Source of the DNA: Tubulanus polymorphus
Taxonomy: Eukaryota; Nemertea; Palaeonemertea; Tubulaniformes; Tubulanidae
Assembly: GCF_964204645.1 (NCBI RefSeq)
Contig: NC_134034.1
Coordinates: forward strand, 11,744,462-11,804,461
Length of the DNA: 60,000 nt
Direction: 5' to 3'
The notes below the pieces were generated by a model that saw only the letters and a list, made by a program, of their open reading frames with translations, was not told the origin of the DNA and made no database searches. The position numbers and the translations under genes were made by a program. Every line of letters starts with the position of its first letter. Positions within the stretch are counted from its first letter, which is position 1. Positions 20,342-32,753 of this stretch are shown piece by piece.

Positions 20342-22483
20342 CGGGTGTTGTTACAATAGTTGTACCCGGTGTTGCTACAGTAGTTGTACCTGGTGTTGCT
20401 ACAGTAGTTGTACCTGGTGTTGCTACAGTAGTTGTACCCAGTGTTGTTACGGTAGTTGTACCTGGTGTTCCTACAGTAGTTGTGCCTGGTATTTCTACAA
20501 TAGTTGTGCCTGGTGTTTCTACGGTAGTTGTACTTGGTGTTCCTACAGTAGTTGTACCCAGTGTTGCTACGGTAGTTGTTGTAGTTGTGGATCCTGTGAA
20601 TTCAGGTGGAGTTTGTGGTGCCACACTAGGTGTTGTAGTAGTTGTACCTGGTGTTCCTACAGTAGTTGTACCTGGTGTTCCTACAGTAGTTGTACCTGGT
20701 GTTCCTACAATTGTTGTTGTAGTTGTGGATCCTGTGAATCCAGGTGGAGTTTGTGGTGCCACACTAGGTGTAGTAGTTGTACCTGGTGGTGCTACAGTAG
20801 TTATACCTGGTGTTTCTACGGTAGTTGTACCTGGTGTTCCTACAATTGTTGTTGTAGTCGTCGATTCTGTGAATTCAGGTGGAGTTTGTGGTGCCACAAT
20901 AGGTGTTGTAGTAGTTGTACCTGGTGTTCCTACAGTAGTTGTACCTGGTGTTCCTACAATTGTTGTTGTAGTTGTGGATACTGTGAATCCAGGTGGAGTT
21001 TGTGGTGCCACACTAGGTGTAGTAGTTGTACCTGGTGGTGCTACAGTAGTTGTACCTGGTGGTGCTACAGTAGTTGTACCTGGTGGTGCTACAATAGTTG
21101 TACCTGGTGTTGCTACAGTAGTTGTACCTGGTGTTCCTACAGTAGTTGTTCCTGGTGGTGCTACAGTAGTTGTTGTAGTTGTGGATCCTGTGAATTCAGG
21201 TGGAGTTTGTGGTGCCACAATAGGTGTAGTATTTGTACCTGGTGTTGCTACAGTAGTTGTACCTGGTGTTGCTACAGTAGTTGTACCTGGCGTTGCTACA
21301 GTAGTTGTACCTGGTGTTGCTACAGTAGTTGTACCTGGTGTTCCTACAGTAGTTGTTCCTGGTGGTGCTACAGTAGTTGTGGTTCCTGTGAATTCAGGTG
21401 GAGTTTGTGGTGCCACAATAGGTGTAGTATTTGTACCTGGTGTTGCTACAGTAGTTGTACCTGGTGTTCCTACAGTAGTTGTACCTGGTGTTGCTACAGT
21501 AGTTGTACCTGGCGTTGCTACAGTAGTTGTACCTGGTGTTGCTACAGTAGTTGTACCTGGTGTTCCTACAATTGTTGTTGTAGTCGTCGATTCTGTGAAT
21601 TCAGGTGGAGTTTGTGGTGCCACAATAGGTGTAGTATTTGTACCTGGTGTTGCTACAGTAGTTGTACCTGGTGTTGCTACAGTAGTTGTACCTGGTGTTC
21701 CTACAATTGTTGTTGTAGTCGTCGATTCTGTGAATTCAGGTGGAGTTTGTGGTGCCACAATAGGTGTAGTATTTGTACCTGGTGTTGCTACAGTAGTTGT
21801 ACCTGGCGTTGCTACAGTAGTTGTACCTGGTGTTGCTACAGTAGTTGTACCTGGTGGTGCTACAGTAGTTGTTTGTGCAGGTGTTCCTACAGTAGTTATA
21901 CCTGGTGTTCTTACAATTGTTGTTGTAGTCGTCGATTCTGTGAATTCAGGTGGAGTTTGTGGTGCCACAATAGGTGTAGTTATACCTGGTGTTCCTACAG
22001 TAGTTGTACCAGGTGTTCCTACAGTAGTTATACCTGGTGTTCCTACAGTAGTTGTACCTGGTGTTCCTACAATTGTTGTTGTAGTCGTCGATTCTGTGAA
22101 TTCAGGTGGAGTTTGTGGTGCCACAATAGGTGTAGTATTTGTACCTGGTGTTGCTACAGTAGTTGTACCTGGTGTTGCTACAGTAGTTGTACCTGGCGTT
22201 CCTACAGTTGTTGCACCTGGTGTTCTTACAGTCGTTGTGCCTGGTGTTGCTGCAGTCGTTATTAGTTCACGGGTTATCCCGGTAGTGACACTTGTCGTGG
22301 ACACAGTGATTTCAGGGGGAGTCTCGGGTGCAATGAAATAAGGAGTTGTTGTGCCTGGTGTTCCTACGATGGTTGTTTGTTCTGGTACTACTGTAGTTGT
22401 TTTTGGTCCGGCTGTTGGTACCGATGCTTCTGCGTTAGTGGTTGGTTTCTGGGTGACTATGGCAGTTGTTGGTCTCGGGGAGC
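20342..22483 (-). CDS. 2.1 kb PTS exon with punctuating cassette (about 714 residues)
   Basis: The acceptor ctgtag and donor GTAATT bound an exon that is phase 1 at both ends. Eight-residue GTPGTTTV-type units are interrupted about ten times by a cassette, APQTPPEFTES followed by TTTTTIV. The 5' end holds a degenerate cassette with APETPPEI. The exon at 52695-55475 has the same two-level organisation. The cassette's Glu and Phe give regularly spaced charged and aromatic points in an otherwise neutral mucin chain. Confidence 0.88.
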
Positions 22484-23314
22484 CTACAGTTAGGGATATG
22501 GTAACTTGGTTTAATATGTCAGAATCGATTATGGGATAAAATCTACTACATATATTTGTATAAACTATTGCGACAAATCGAATACTTGCAATCGAATTTT
22601 TCTTTATTCCATTCAGGATTAGAAGCTTTCTAAATATCTTTTAAATCAAAATCTCAAGTCCAACACATTTTTCAGGGGAAAAACACCGAAACGCTCATAA
22701 AAAATACAATGTTTAGTTTGAAGAAGCGGTTTCCCTGTTTGCAAAAACTATCTTAACGATGCCTCTGCCGTTCCCGGTGCCATGCGTGTTAAACGTACGA
22801 CTTGGCAGTACGTACGATCAGAATTGGCAAATATCATTGGAAATCTCAATATGAAATTCCATGATTCACCTACTAAAATGAGAGAACAGTGCTAGGTGAT
22901 CTGGCAAGTGCAGGAAATTGTGTATAGTCTAGAACCATCCCATTAAGAAATTTCACCGCTGAACTGAACGAAGTGCTTAAATATCAGCTATCTCCTTCTT
23001 AATAGGCCTTTATGCAGATGAGGTATCTTATGCATAGCGTTTCTTGTTCATCTGTTAGATCACTTAAATAGAAAATTATCCCAGCTCAAGTCTCACGACC
23101 ATTGGAAGAGAAGAAATATATAGAACATCAGGCAAGTGGTTTGTCACTAGGCCACGAAATGTCTGCGTTACTATAATAGTCTTCAGAATGTTTTGAATTT
23201 TACATCTTGATTTACGTTGAATGTTTCACATCGGTCCGGAACTGATCATGAAATGTATCTAACGTTGAACTGACAGAAACAATAAGCAGGAAGCGGGCAA
23301 TACATTTGACTTAC
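22484..23314 (-). other. Intron of about 830 bases, nothing recognised
   Basis: Between a 10-Cys exon and the 2.1 kb PTS exon. AT-rich; no element identified. Confidence 0.45.
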
Positions 23315-23470
23315 TAATACAACTGGTTTCTGTAATGCTCTGGCAGTAGGTTCTGTTATTATATTCAACGCTTTTCAAACCACTGGGGCATTTACAGTAC
23401 TTGCAGAGCTCATCATATGTAGCGTCGCTCAGACATTTGCATCCATTGCAGATGCATTTCTTTGAACATG
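23315..23470 (-). CDS. 10-Cys module exon, diverged copy
   Basis: The same 156-base length and Cys positions as 18995-19150, with CICNGCKC and ELCKYCKCP. About two thirds of residues match. Acceptor tgtatag, donor GTAAGT, phase 1 ends. It feeds into the PTS exon at 22483, where A plus GC forms Ser. Confidence 0.83.
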
Positions 23471-23565
23471 CTATACAAAATGAATGTTGCACAAGCAATT
23501 TCAATTATAGTTGGAATTTACGAATGTATCACCAATGACATCAAACGGTTCAACAGACAACTCAC

Positions 23566-23619
23566 GTGAATAGGTAACTGTTGTGGGAGCTGTTGTGACT
23601 GTAAATTCGCTTACACCTC
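23566..23619 (-). CDS. 18-codon PTS linker exon
   Basis: A 54-base exon (acceptor caacag, donor GTGAGT), phase 1 ends, starting GVSEFTV. It is the paralogue of 19246 and 51408. The upstream partner is the PTS exon at 26214, across a 2.6 kb intron holding transposable elements. Confidence 0.75.
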
Positions 23620-23778
23620 CTGTTGGATATATAGCTGTTAGTTGCTTAGGTAAGTTCAAAAAGTAACTCTTACACATCAATTACATGCAAAATGTTGTCA
23701 TTTCGAAAGGAATAATATTTTCTAAACAATATTCTTCGTTAGTTGTCGAATAAACACTATAATCCGTGTAAACTGTAG

Positions 23779-23984
23779 ATAAATGAAGAAATCCAACACT
23801 TCGAATTTGAAATTATACTATCAAATTTATTATTACGAAACCACAACGTTTCGGCTGTTGACTAACAGACATCATCATTCCACCTGATGATGGCTGTTAG
23901 TCAACAGCCGAAACGTTGTGGTTTCGTAATAATAAATTTGATAGTATAATTTCAAATTCGAAGTGTGGGATTTCTTCATTTATT
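23779..23984. mobile_element. Near-perfect palindromic element with hammerhead-like motif
   Basis: Two arms of about 95 bases are almost exact reverse complements around tcattccacctga near 23880. Each outer end reads ataaatgaag or its complement. The right arm contains ctgatga (23884-23890), a 7-base-pair hairpin ggctgtt/aacagcc with loop agtc (23892-23909), then gaaacg, which resembles the conserved core of a hammerhead ribozyme apart from one extra base. Penelope-like retroelements are known to carry such motifs, so an inverted pair of element ends is the likeliest reading. Confidence 0.6.
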
Positions 23985-24416
23985 TAATATTCTTCGTCTT
24001 TAAAAAAGTGAAGATGATGAACATTTTGAAAATCATGACACAGGGAGATTATGTTCGCAGCAAGTCGGTGGATGGGCGCAATAATGAAAAGGAAAACTTG
24101 CACTGCAAATCCTAAAATTATTGAAATTGAAATCTATTTTCATTAAAATTTCACATTATTTGACGATATTGCAAATATGAGTTAACGAAGAAAAATGAAA
24201 CAGGATAATGGGGCTATACGGAGAGACTGAAACGGATAGACTGAGTCTATCTAGGCCGTATCACCCGGAAGCATCCACACTACATTCCCCACACTCACAC
24301 ATCCCGCACGAGAGTAAGAAACAGACGATAGAAACGGAAAAATGTTTACACATTACGAACATCATTAACGGTTTGTACAGAATAGAATTGACGGAGTATT
24401 GTATAACGATTTGATA

Positions 24417-25890
24417 TCAGTAACGCTTGATGGCAGGTTTACTTTGTAATGATCGAATTGATTCTGAGAGAGTATTCCATAATAGGGAAACAGATATTTT
24501 AACGGAAGATTTTCTAGTTGAAGTTCTAAAATTAAGCACTCTTAGTTTAAACATATTATTCGTGTAGGCTGACTTGGTAATTGAAGGTCCAATAGTTGTT
24601 AAAGGTTTCGGGTAGTTTTGAATTGACGAATTAATGTACAAAAATTGCTAGTTGGAGTTTGTTAATATTATTAATCTTTAGAGCGAAAATCGGATCAGTG
24701 TGTTCTAAATTATGGGATTTCCTGATCAAACGGACAGCACGTTTTTGTAGGATTATTAATGGATGCAGTTTATAATCAGAAGTTCTTCCCCAAATAATGT
24801 TACAATATAGATCTATTAAAGACAGATACAATGTACGTAAAGGATTAGAAGACAACTTGTGTTTAACACGATGTAGTTGTAGCAACAAGTTTCGAATGTT
24901 CAGTATTGATTGTATCTACTAGGCGATCGATGATGAGATGATCACTGTGAAAAGCATTCGTGTCATCAGCAAATAAGATTAACTTTAGACCACAAGATGC
25001 ACGAGTTTAGTCACTAATATATAACATAAATAGCAATGGACCTAACATAGAACCCTGAGGTACTCCGATATTAATATTCAAAGCGGTAGATTTGATATCG
25101 TTGATCTGAACTATGTGTTTGCGACCATCTGAATAATTTTGAAACCAACTGAGTGCCCTGCCTTTGATACCATGATAATTAAGTTCTTCCAAAAGAATAC
25201 GGTGATCTACTGTATTGAAAGCTTTAGACAAATTCAAAAATATTCCAATCGGTGTTTTTCTTTTATCAATATTCGCTACTATCTCATCAGATATGCGAGT
25301 TAATGCTATTGATGTTGAATATTTTTTTCTGAATCCAAATTGGTTATGATAAATAATTTCCAATTTATCACAAAAAGCGACTACACGTTTATGAACGAGA
25401 TTTTCTATGGTAAAATAGATAAGACTAGTGCGAAAATTGTCAAAGGAATCGCATTCACCCGAGCATTTTTCAGTTCAGCAGGGACAACTCCAGATTGGAG
25501 GCTATTGTTTAATATATGAGTAAGTGGATATCTAATCACATCGATAATTCTTATAACTATTTCCATAGAGATTCCTTCAATGCCAATACCTTTATTACCG
25601 GATGATTTATTTACTATTTCATCAATTTCTAGCGAGTTTGTTGGAAAGAGGAAGAAGTTTTCAATATTAGGACGACTTAGATAAGAGCTGATATGCTTCT
25701 CAGACTCGGGGATCATATTTGCTAATTGATTTCCAATATTAACAAAAAAAAAATCAAATTCATTTGCAATGTTTAGACTACCACTGACAGTTAAATTACT
25801 TAGCTTAAAAGAAGTTGGTAATCTTTCTTTGACGGTTGAACTTCGAATAACTGTTTTTAAAATTTTAAAATTTTAAAATTATCCACGTAG
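24417..25890 (-). pseudogene. Non-LTR retrotransposon relic with reverse transcriptase remains
   Basis: Minus-strand fragments in order 25716-25405, 25363-25007, about 25006-24900 and 24888-24631 show reverse transcriptase signatures: NQFGFRKKYST, LSKAFNTVDH, GVPQGSMLGPLLF and the catalytic FADD box at about 24973-24962, followed by a C-terminal thumb-like part. A stop lies between the GVPQG block and FADD, and other breaks separate the pieces, so it is not functional. The motif style fits the Jockey/CR1-like group. No endonuclease domain was found, so it is 5' truncated. It lies in the intron in gene orientation. Confidence 0.85.
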
Positions 25891-26213
25891 CTTTCACATT
25901 ATTCCTGACACCAAATAACTGAGTATCATAATGATCTTTTCCAGCAGTTGTTAGTAATCGTGATAATATTCGATTATATTCTAGATAAATTGTTTTAAAA
26001 GCAATATCTTAATCGTAAAGTGTTTTCCATTATAAGCGAGTTTAACAAAACCGTAGTTAGCCAAGGTTTACTTATTCGATTTTGCATTCACACGTTTAAT
26101 CAAAGGAAAACATGCGTCATACAAATGAATGTATAAGACGTTTGTGGGTCGTGTTCATTATAATTAAGTGCTAGGTGAAGAGTGCTGAATTTATAGATAC
26201 CATGAACTATTAC

Positions 26214-29200
26214 CTGGTTTTGTTGTTCCTACAGTAGGCGTAGGTCCTGTTACAACAGTAGTTGATACTGCTGGTGTTCCTACAGTAGTTGAAGCTGCTG
26301 GTGTTCCTACAGTAGTTGAAACTCCTGGTGTTCCTACAGTAGTTGAAACTGCTGATGTTCCTACAGGAGTTGATACTCCTGGTGTTCCTACAGTAGTTGT
26401 TGGTCTTGGTGATCCTACAGTAGTAGAAACTGCTGGTGTTCCTACAGGAGTTGAAACTCCTGGTGTTCCTACAGTAGTTGAAGCTGCTGGTTTTCCTACA
26501 GTAGTTGAAGCTGCTGGTGTTCCTACAGAAGTTGAAGCTGCTGGTGTTCCTGCAGTAGTTGAAACTCCTGGTGTTCCTACAGGAGTTGATACTCCTGGTG
26601 TTCCTACAGTAGTTGTTGGTCTTGGTGATCCTACAGTAGTAGAAACTGCTGGTGTTCCTGCAGTAGTTGAAGCTGCTGGTGTTCCTACAGTAGTTGAAAC
26701 TCCTGGTGTTCCTACAGTAGTTGAAGCTGCTGGTTTTCCTACAGTAGTTGAAGCTGCTGGTGTTCCTACAGAAGTTGAAGCTGCTGGTGTTCCTACAGTA
26801 GTTGAAACTCCGGGTGTTCCTACAGTAGTTGTGCCTGGTGTTCCTATAGTAGTTGAAACTCCTGGTGTTCCTACAGTAGTTGTGCCTGGTGTTCCTACAG
26901 TAGTTGAAACTGCTGGTGTTCCAACAGTAGTTGTTGCTGCCGGTGTTCCTACAGTAGTTGAAGCTGCTGGTGTTCCTACAGTAGTTGAAGCTGCTGGTGT
27001 TCCTACAGTAGATGAAACTCCTGGTGTTCCTACAGTAGTTGAAGCTGCTGGTGTTCCTACAGTAGTTGTACCTGGTGTTCCTACAGTAGTTGAAACTCCT
27101 GGTGTTCCTACAGTAGTTGTGCCTGGTGTTCCTATAGTAGTTGAAACTCCTGGTGTTCCTACAGTAGTTGTGCCTGGTGTTCCTACAGTAGTTGAAACTG
27201 CTGGTGTTGCAACAGTAGTTGTTGCTGCCGGTGTTCCTACAGAAGTTGAAGCTGCTGGTGTTCCTACAGTAGTTGAAGCTGCTGGTGTTCCTACAGTAGT
27301 TGAAGCTGCTGGTGTTCCTACAGTAGTTGAAACTCCTGGTGTTCCTACAGTAGTTGAAGCTGCTGGTTTTCCTACAGTAGTTGAAGCTGCTGGTGTTCCT
27401 ACAGAAGTTGAAGCTGCTGGTGTTCCTACAGTAGTTGAAACTCCTGGTGTTCCTACAGTAGTTGTGCCTGGTGTTCCTATGGTAGTTGAAACTCCTGGTG
27501 TTCCTACAGTAGTTGCTGCCGGTGTTCCTACAGTAGTTGAAACTGCTGGTGTTGCTACAGTAGTTGTTGCTGCCGGTGTTCCTACAGAAGTTAAAGCTGC
27601 TGGTGTTCCTACAGTAGTTGAAGCTGCTGGTGTTCCTACAGTAGATGAAACTCCTGGTGTTCCTACAGTAGTTGAAGCTGCTGGTGTTCCTACAGTAGTT
27701 GTACCTGGTGTTCCTACAGTAGTTGAAACTCCTGGTGTTCCTACAGTAGTTGTGCCTGGTGTTCCTATCGTAGTTGAAACTCCTGGTGTTCCTACAGTAG
27801 TTGTACCTGGTGTTCCTACAGTAGTTGTGCCTGGTGTTCCTATAGTAGTTGAAACTCCTGGTGTTCCTACAGTAGTTGTGCCTGGTGTTCCTACAGTAGT
27901 TGAAACTGCTGGTGTTGCAACAGTAGTTGTTGCTGCCGGTGTTCCTACAGAAGTTGAAGCTGCTGGTGTTCCTACAGTAGTTGAAGCTGCTGGTGTTCCT
28001 ACAGTAGTTGAAGCTGCTGGTGTTCCTACAGTAGTTGAAACTCCTGGTGTTCCTACAGTAGTTGTGCCTGGTGTTCCTACAGTAGTTGAAACTGCTGGTG
28101 TTCCAACAGTAGTTGTTGCTGCCGGTGTTCCTACAGTAGTTGAAACTGCTGGAGTTCCTACAGTAGTTGAAACTCCTGGTGTTCCTACCGTAGTTGAAGC
28201 TGCTGGTTTTCCTACAGTAGTTGAAGCTGCTGGTGTTCCTACAGTAGTTGAAACTCCTGGTGTTCCTACAGTAGTTGTGCCTGGTGTTCCTACAGTAGTT
28301 GAAGCTGCTGGTGTTCCTACAGTAGTTGAAGCTGCTGGTGTTCCTACAGTAGTTGAAACTCCTGGTGTTCCTACAGTAGTTGTGCCTGGTGTTCCTACAG
28401 TAGTTGAAACTCCTGGTGTTCCTACAGTAGTTGAAACTCCTGGTCTTCCTACAGTAGTTGTGCCTGGTGTTCCTATAGTAGTTGAAGCTGCTGGTGTTCC
28501 TACAGTAGTTGAAACTCGTGGAGTTCCTACAGTAGTTGAAACTCCTGGTGTTCCTACAGTAGTTGTGCCTGGTGTTCCTACAGTAGTTGAAACTGCTGGT
28601 GTTCCAACAGTAGTTGTTGCTGCCGGTGTTCCTACAGTAGTTGAAGCTGCTGGTGTTCCTACAGTAGTTGAAGCTGCTGGTGTTCCTACAGTAGATGAAA
28701 CTCCTGGTGTTCCTACAGTAGTTGAAGCTGCTGGTGTTCCTACAGTAGTTGAAGCTGCTGGGGTTCCTACAGTAGATGAAACTCCTGGTGTTCCTACAGT
28801 AGTTGTGCCTGGTGTTCCTATAGTAGTTGAAACTCCTGGTGTTCCTACAGTAGTTGTACCTGGTGTTCCTACAGTAGTTGAAACTTCTGGTGTTCCTGCA
28901 GTAGTTGAAGCTGCTGGTGTTCCTACAGTAGTTGTGCCTGGTGTTCCTACAGTAGTTGAAACTGCTGGTGTTCCAACAGTAGTTGTTGCTGCCGGTGTTC
29001 CTACAGTAGTTGAAGCTGCTGGTGTTCCTACAGTAGTTGAAGCTGCTGGTGTTCCTACAGTAGATGAAACTCCTGGTGTTCCTACAGTAGTTGTGCCTGG
29101 TGTTCCTACAGTAGTTGAAACTGCTGGTGTTCCAACAGTAGTTGTTGCTGCCGGTGTTCCTACAGTAGTTGAAGCTGCTGGTGTTCCTACAGTAGTTGAA

Positions 29201-29975
29201 GCTGCTGGTGTTCCTACAGTAGATGAAACTCCTGGTGTTCCTACAGTAGTTGAAGCTGCTGGTGTTCCTACAGTAGTTGTACCTGGTGTTCCTACAGTAG
29301 TTGAAACTCCTGGTGTTCCTACAGTAGTTGTGCCTGGTGTTCCTATCGTAGTTGAAACTCCTGGTGTTCCTACAGTAGTTGTACCTGGTGTTCCTACAGT
29401 AGTTGTGCCTGGTGTTCCTATAGTAGTTGAAACTCCTGGTGTTCCTACAGTAGTTGTACCTGGTGTTCCTACAGTAGTTGAAACTTCTGGTGTTCCTGCA
29501 GTAGTTGAAGCTGCTGGTGTTCCTACAGTAGTTGTGCCTGGTGTTCCTACAGTAGTTGAAACTGCTGGTGTTCCAACAGTAGTTGTTGCTGCCGGTGTTC
29601 CTACAGTAGTTGAAGCTGCTGGTGTTCCTACAGTAGTTGAAGCTGCTGGTGTTCCTACAGTAGATGAAACTCCTGGTGTTCCTACAGTAGTTGAAGCTGC
29701 TGGTGTTCCTACAGTAGTTGTACCTGGTGTTCCTACAGTAGTTAAAACTCCTGGTGTTCCTACAGTAGTTGTGCCTGGTGTTCCTATGGTAGTTGAAACT
29801 CCTGGTGTTCCTACAGTAGTTGTGCCTGGTGTTCCTACAGTAGTTGAAACTCCTGGTGTTCCTACAGTAGTTGAAGCTGATGGAGTTCCTACAGTAGTTG
29901 ATACTCCTGTTGTTCCTACAGTAGTTGAATGTCCAGGTGTTCCTATAGTAGTTGTCACTTTTGGAGATGTTGTTC
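26214..29975 (-). CDS. 3.8 kb PTS exon, 8 and 9 residue units (about 1,254 residues)
   Basis: The acceptor gtttag and donor GTAATA bound an exon that is phase 1 at both ends. It opens with GTTSPKVTTTIG and then mixes GTPGVSTTV, GTPAASTTV (27-base units) and GTPGTTTV (24-base units). Blocks of several units recur as higher-order repeats, for example around 27760 and 29340. There is no Cys and almost no charged residue. The plus strand is open over 1,057 codons, which is a consequence of the repeat register, not a second gene. Confidence 0.9.
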
Positions 29976-30145
29976 CTAAACATTTCAAAATAACATTATT
30001 GTGATGATATCCTGACAATTATGTATTTGCATTGTTTGTTATTAGTTTGATGGTTTAGTTTGATGGTGTTTTGAAAATATTCCCGCATACCGTTGATACA
30101 GTAATTACTATATGTAGAACTTACTCAAAAATATAAAAACCTTAC

Positions 30146-30163
30146 CTGGAGTTCCGGGTGTCC
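30146..30163 (-). CDS. 18-base micro-exon (Gly-Thr-Pro)
   Basis: Between a good acceptor (gttacag) and donor (GTAAGG), 18 bases keep phase 1 and code a Gly-Thr-Pro-Gly-Thr-Pro linker. It joins the PTS exons at 31615 and 29975. It may be the remnant of a longer linker exon. Confidence 0.6.
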
Positions 30164-31614
30164 CTGTAACGAAACAAATATTAGAATAATTTCATTATTG
30201 AATTAGAATAATTTCATCATTGAACATTTAAATTTCATTAAAAAATGACACATTTTTTGAATGGTATTGGACATTGTCATTCATAAGAATTTCTAATAAT
30301 TATTGGACAAAATACACCAGATCTCATATTCATGATACCAAAAGGTATCGTAGCCCAAAAGCCTTGTAATATTCCTTGACAACATTCATCGTTGCAGAAA
30401 AATAGACGAATTTCCATTAGTTAGTCCACTAGTATCATTGATATCCACTAGTTTCATAGATATGAAATACAACACCAGTCGGTACATGATCGGTATAAGA
30501 TTTATTGATGTTTACTTCCTAAAAAAGGTGATATTTTGATAAATATTAAGCCAATTTTGTACTAATGAATGTGGTACGAATTCTAGTATCTTTATGCATT
30601 GTTTTGTCTGCCGTGTGCGTCGATTGATGTCATTCGGTTTTTGTGATCCTCGCCAATTTTCGTGTTAGTGATTTTTATTTTTAACATTGTCGCTGCAATG
30701 AAATAAGAAAAAATGATATATAAATCGTTAATGTTGATCACTACAAAATTCAAGCACAATCGCGTATAAAAGTACGTTCTAAACAAGTACGATTGTTTAA
30801 GATCGGCTTTCGGTAAGCCCATCGTTTGTAACTTGTTCGGGACACCGGCGAGCAATTCCGTTTAAAGTATGAACTTTGGTCGCCGATTTGAAAGTCTCTT
30901 GATTTTTTGTAATTTTTCGTATAGAAAACCAAATATACACGATTATCTAGAACTATAAAGCACAACGATGTACGTTCTATGTAAAGACTGACTGTCCATT
31001 CATTAATCCCTGTAGATGGATAGAACAAATGTCCGAAACATCCGTGAAAGAGAAATCGTCTGTTGTAGTTGTAATTTCGGTTTTTTTATATATTTGATCG
31101 AACGGTTGAGAAGCTAAGAAATGTTTATCATTTTGTAAAACTAGTAACGATGATTATATCAAATTAGATTTAGATAAAATGTAACGCAGGTATCAAAATG
31201 CCATTAGCTTGAATGCAGCAGAGGTTAGAATTAAATAAATTTTTTTTTAAATAAATGAAAGTTTGAAGTATCAAGAATAAATGATATGAATTCAGCATAT
31301 AGTCAACAGCATTTAAATAGGGAATCGGATGAGTTCAAGTAATCGAAACTTGTACTTTAGAAGAAGCAATGTTAAAGCAGAAAAGCAGTTTCAACAGAAT
31401 ACAGAATAAATCTTCTTGTGGTTAATTTGTCATCCAGTCCCTACGATGATTTGAACTGTCAAAATTCTATCAGTTGCGATATGAGTATTTGTATGATGTA
31501 TACTTTAAAAAGATTCAATGATCAATTCAATAATTGATTCAACCCTAAGTTAGCATGAAAATCCTGTACACATTTACATTATACTATGAAGTCTAGTCAA
31601 AATAGTGTTGTTAC
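30164..31614 (-). other. Intron of 1.45 kb, nothing recognised
   Basis: AT-rich; frames of 87 and 92 codons at 30592-31028 show no motif. No element identified. Confidence 0.45.
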
Positions 31615-32127
31615 CTGGTCGGGATATTGGCCCAGTAGTTGTTGGTCTGCTTGTCGTTTGTGTTGTTTTTGCTTCAGAGGTGGGCCCAGATGGTGCTGGC
31701 TGGGGTTTTGTGGTACTTAGACCCATTGTACCAGTGGTTGCTGGTCCGGTAGTTGGTGGTCCAGTCGTTGCTGGTCCGGTAGTTGCAGGTCCAGTAGTTG
31801 CTGGTCCAGTAGTTGTTGGACTAGTAGGCCCAGTGGTTGCGGGTCCAGTGGTTGCTGGTCCGGTAGTTGGTGGTCCAGTGGTTGCTTGTCCGGTAGTTGC
31901 GGGTCCTGTAGTTGCTGGTCCAGTAGTTGTTCGACTAGTAGGCCCAGTGGTTGCGGGTCCAGTGGTTGCTGGTCCGGTAGTTTTTGGACCAGTGGTTGCC
32001 GGCCCAGTGGTTGCTGGTCCAGTAGTTGCCGGTCCAGTGGTTGCTGGTCCGGTAGTTTTTGGACCAGTAGGCCCGGTGGTACTCGGACTAGTTGGCGAAG
32101 TAACAGTTGTTTTACCAGGGCCAACTT
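31615..32127 (-). CDS. PTS exon of the domain cassette, shortest member
   Basis: The acceptor cttacag and donor GTAACA bound 513 bases, phase 1 at both ends. It starts EVGPGKTTVTS, as do the PTS exons at 34499 and (slightly altered) 36132 and 39454, then runs in 5-residue GPATT units and ends with GLSTTKPQPAPSG-type non-repeat sequence. It follows the discoidin-like exon at 32245. Confidence 0.88.
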
Positions 32128-32244
32128 CTGTAAGTGAAACCATGTAGTTTTTAATGACTATGAGTCAATTCTTTCTGACGTAGTTTCAAATAGAATGTGA
32201 AATGGTAAACCAGACAAATATCAGTGAAGTGACCTACAACTTAC

Positions 32245-32670
32245 TTTCTACACATGCTGCAAATACCTGGAACACGCCGTAGTAATCATTTGTGTCTCTC
32301 GGGACTACAGGTACAATTTTCACTTCTGTGATTCCTCCTTTATCGAATACATGCGGCTGTTGATTAAGATTTGTTCCCAAATTTTTACCAACAAGTTCAA
32401 ATGTTGTCGAACCAATCGGTTTGACGTAAACGTCATACTCGGCTATGTTTCCATCGACGGCTATTTTGTTTAACAGTGGTGGTTTGGCAGGATTTGCCGA
32501 TGATAGACGATAAATCAGGTAAGCTTGCCCGTTTGGCTTTTGAGGTGCCTTCCAGCCATAAGCGTCAACATCGCTTGGTGAATTTGAACCGGGAGATATA
32601 ATCAATTGAGAAATATCAATGATTCCTTTCTGGTAATCAGCTATGTTCTCAATCGGCTCGTTACATACAC
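32245..32670 (-). CDS. Discoidin-like module, cassette copy D1
   Basis: The acceptor atcacag and donor GTAAGT bound 426 bases, phase 1 at both ends. The module opens VCNEPIEN, contains AYGWKAPQKP with the conserved Trp, then LIYRLSS, LLNKIAVDGN, YDVYVKPIG and EVKIVPVV, and closes VFAACVE. The Cys bracket, Trp and strand order fit an F5/8C-like beta sandwich. It is one of four exons of identical length; see D2 (34609), D3 (36236) and D4 (39572). Confidence 0.9.
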
Positions 32671-32753
32671 CTGTGATAAAATTGAAACTGCGCTTAATCT
32701 TTAGATTTAGAAATAATATTGATAGTTTGATTAAAATATAGAATCTCGCTTAC

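Noticed and set aside
26210-29983. Minus-strand Asn/Tyr/Arg-rich 1,257-codon frame
   Set aside because: Shifted frame of the same exon; the Thr/Pro frame is the one in phase with the flanking splice sites.
26831-30004. Plus-strand 1,057-codon frame of GVPTVVE repeats, and similar frames at 149, 36748, 45823 and 52925
   Set aside because: Antisense of PTS exons. Valine-rich elastin-like sequence was considered, but it stops at the exon borders of the minus-strand gene.
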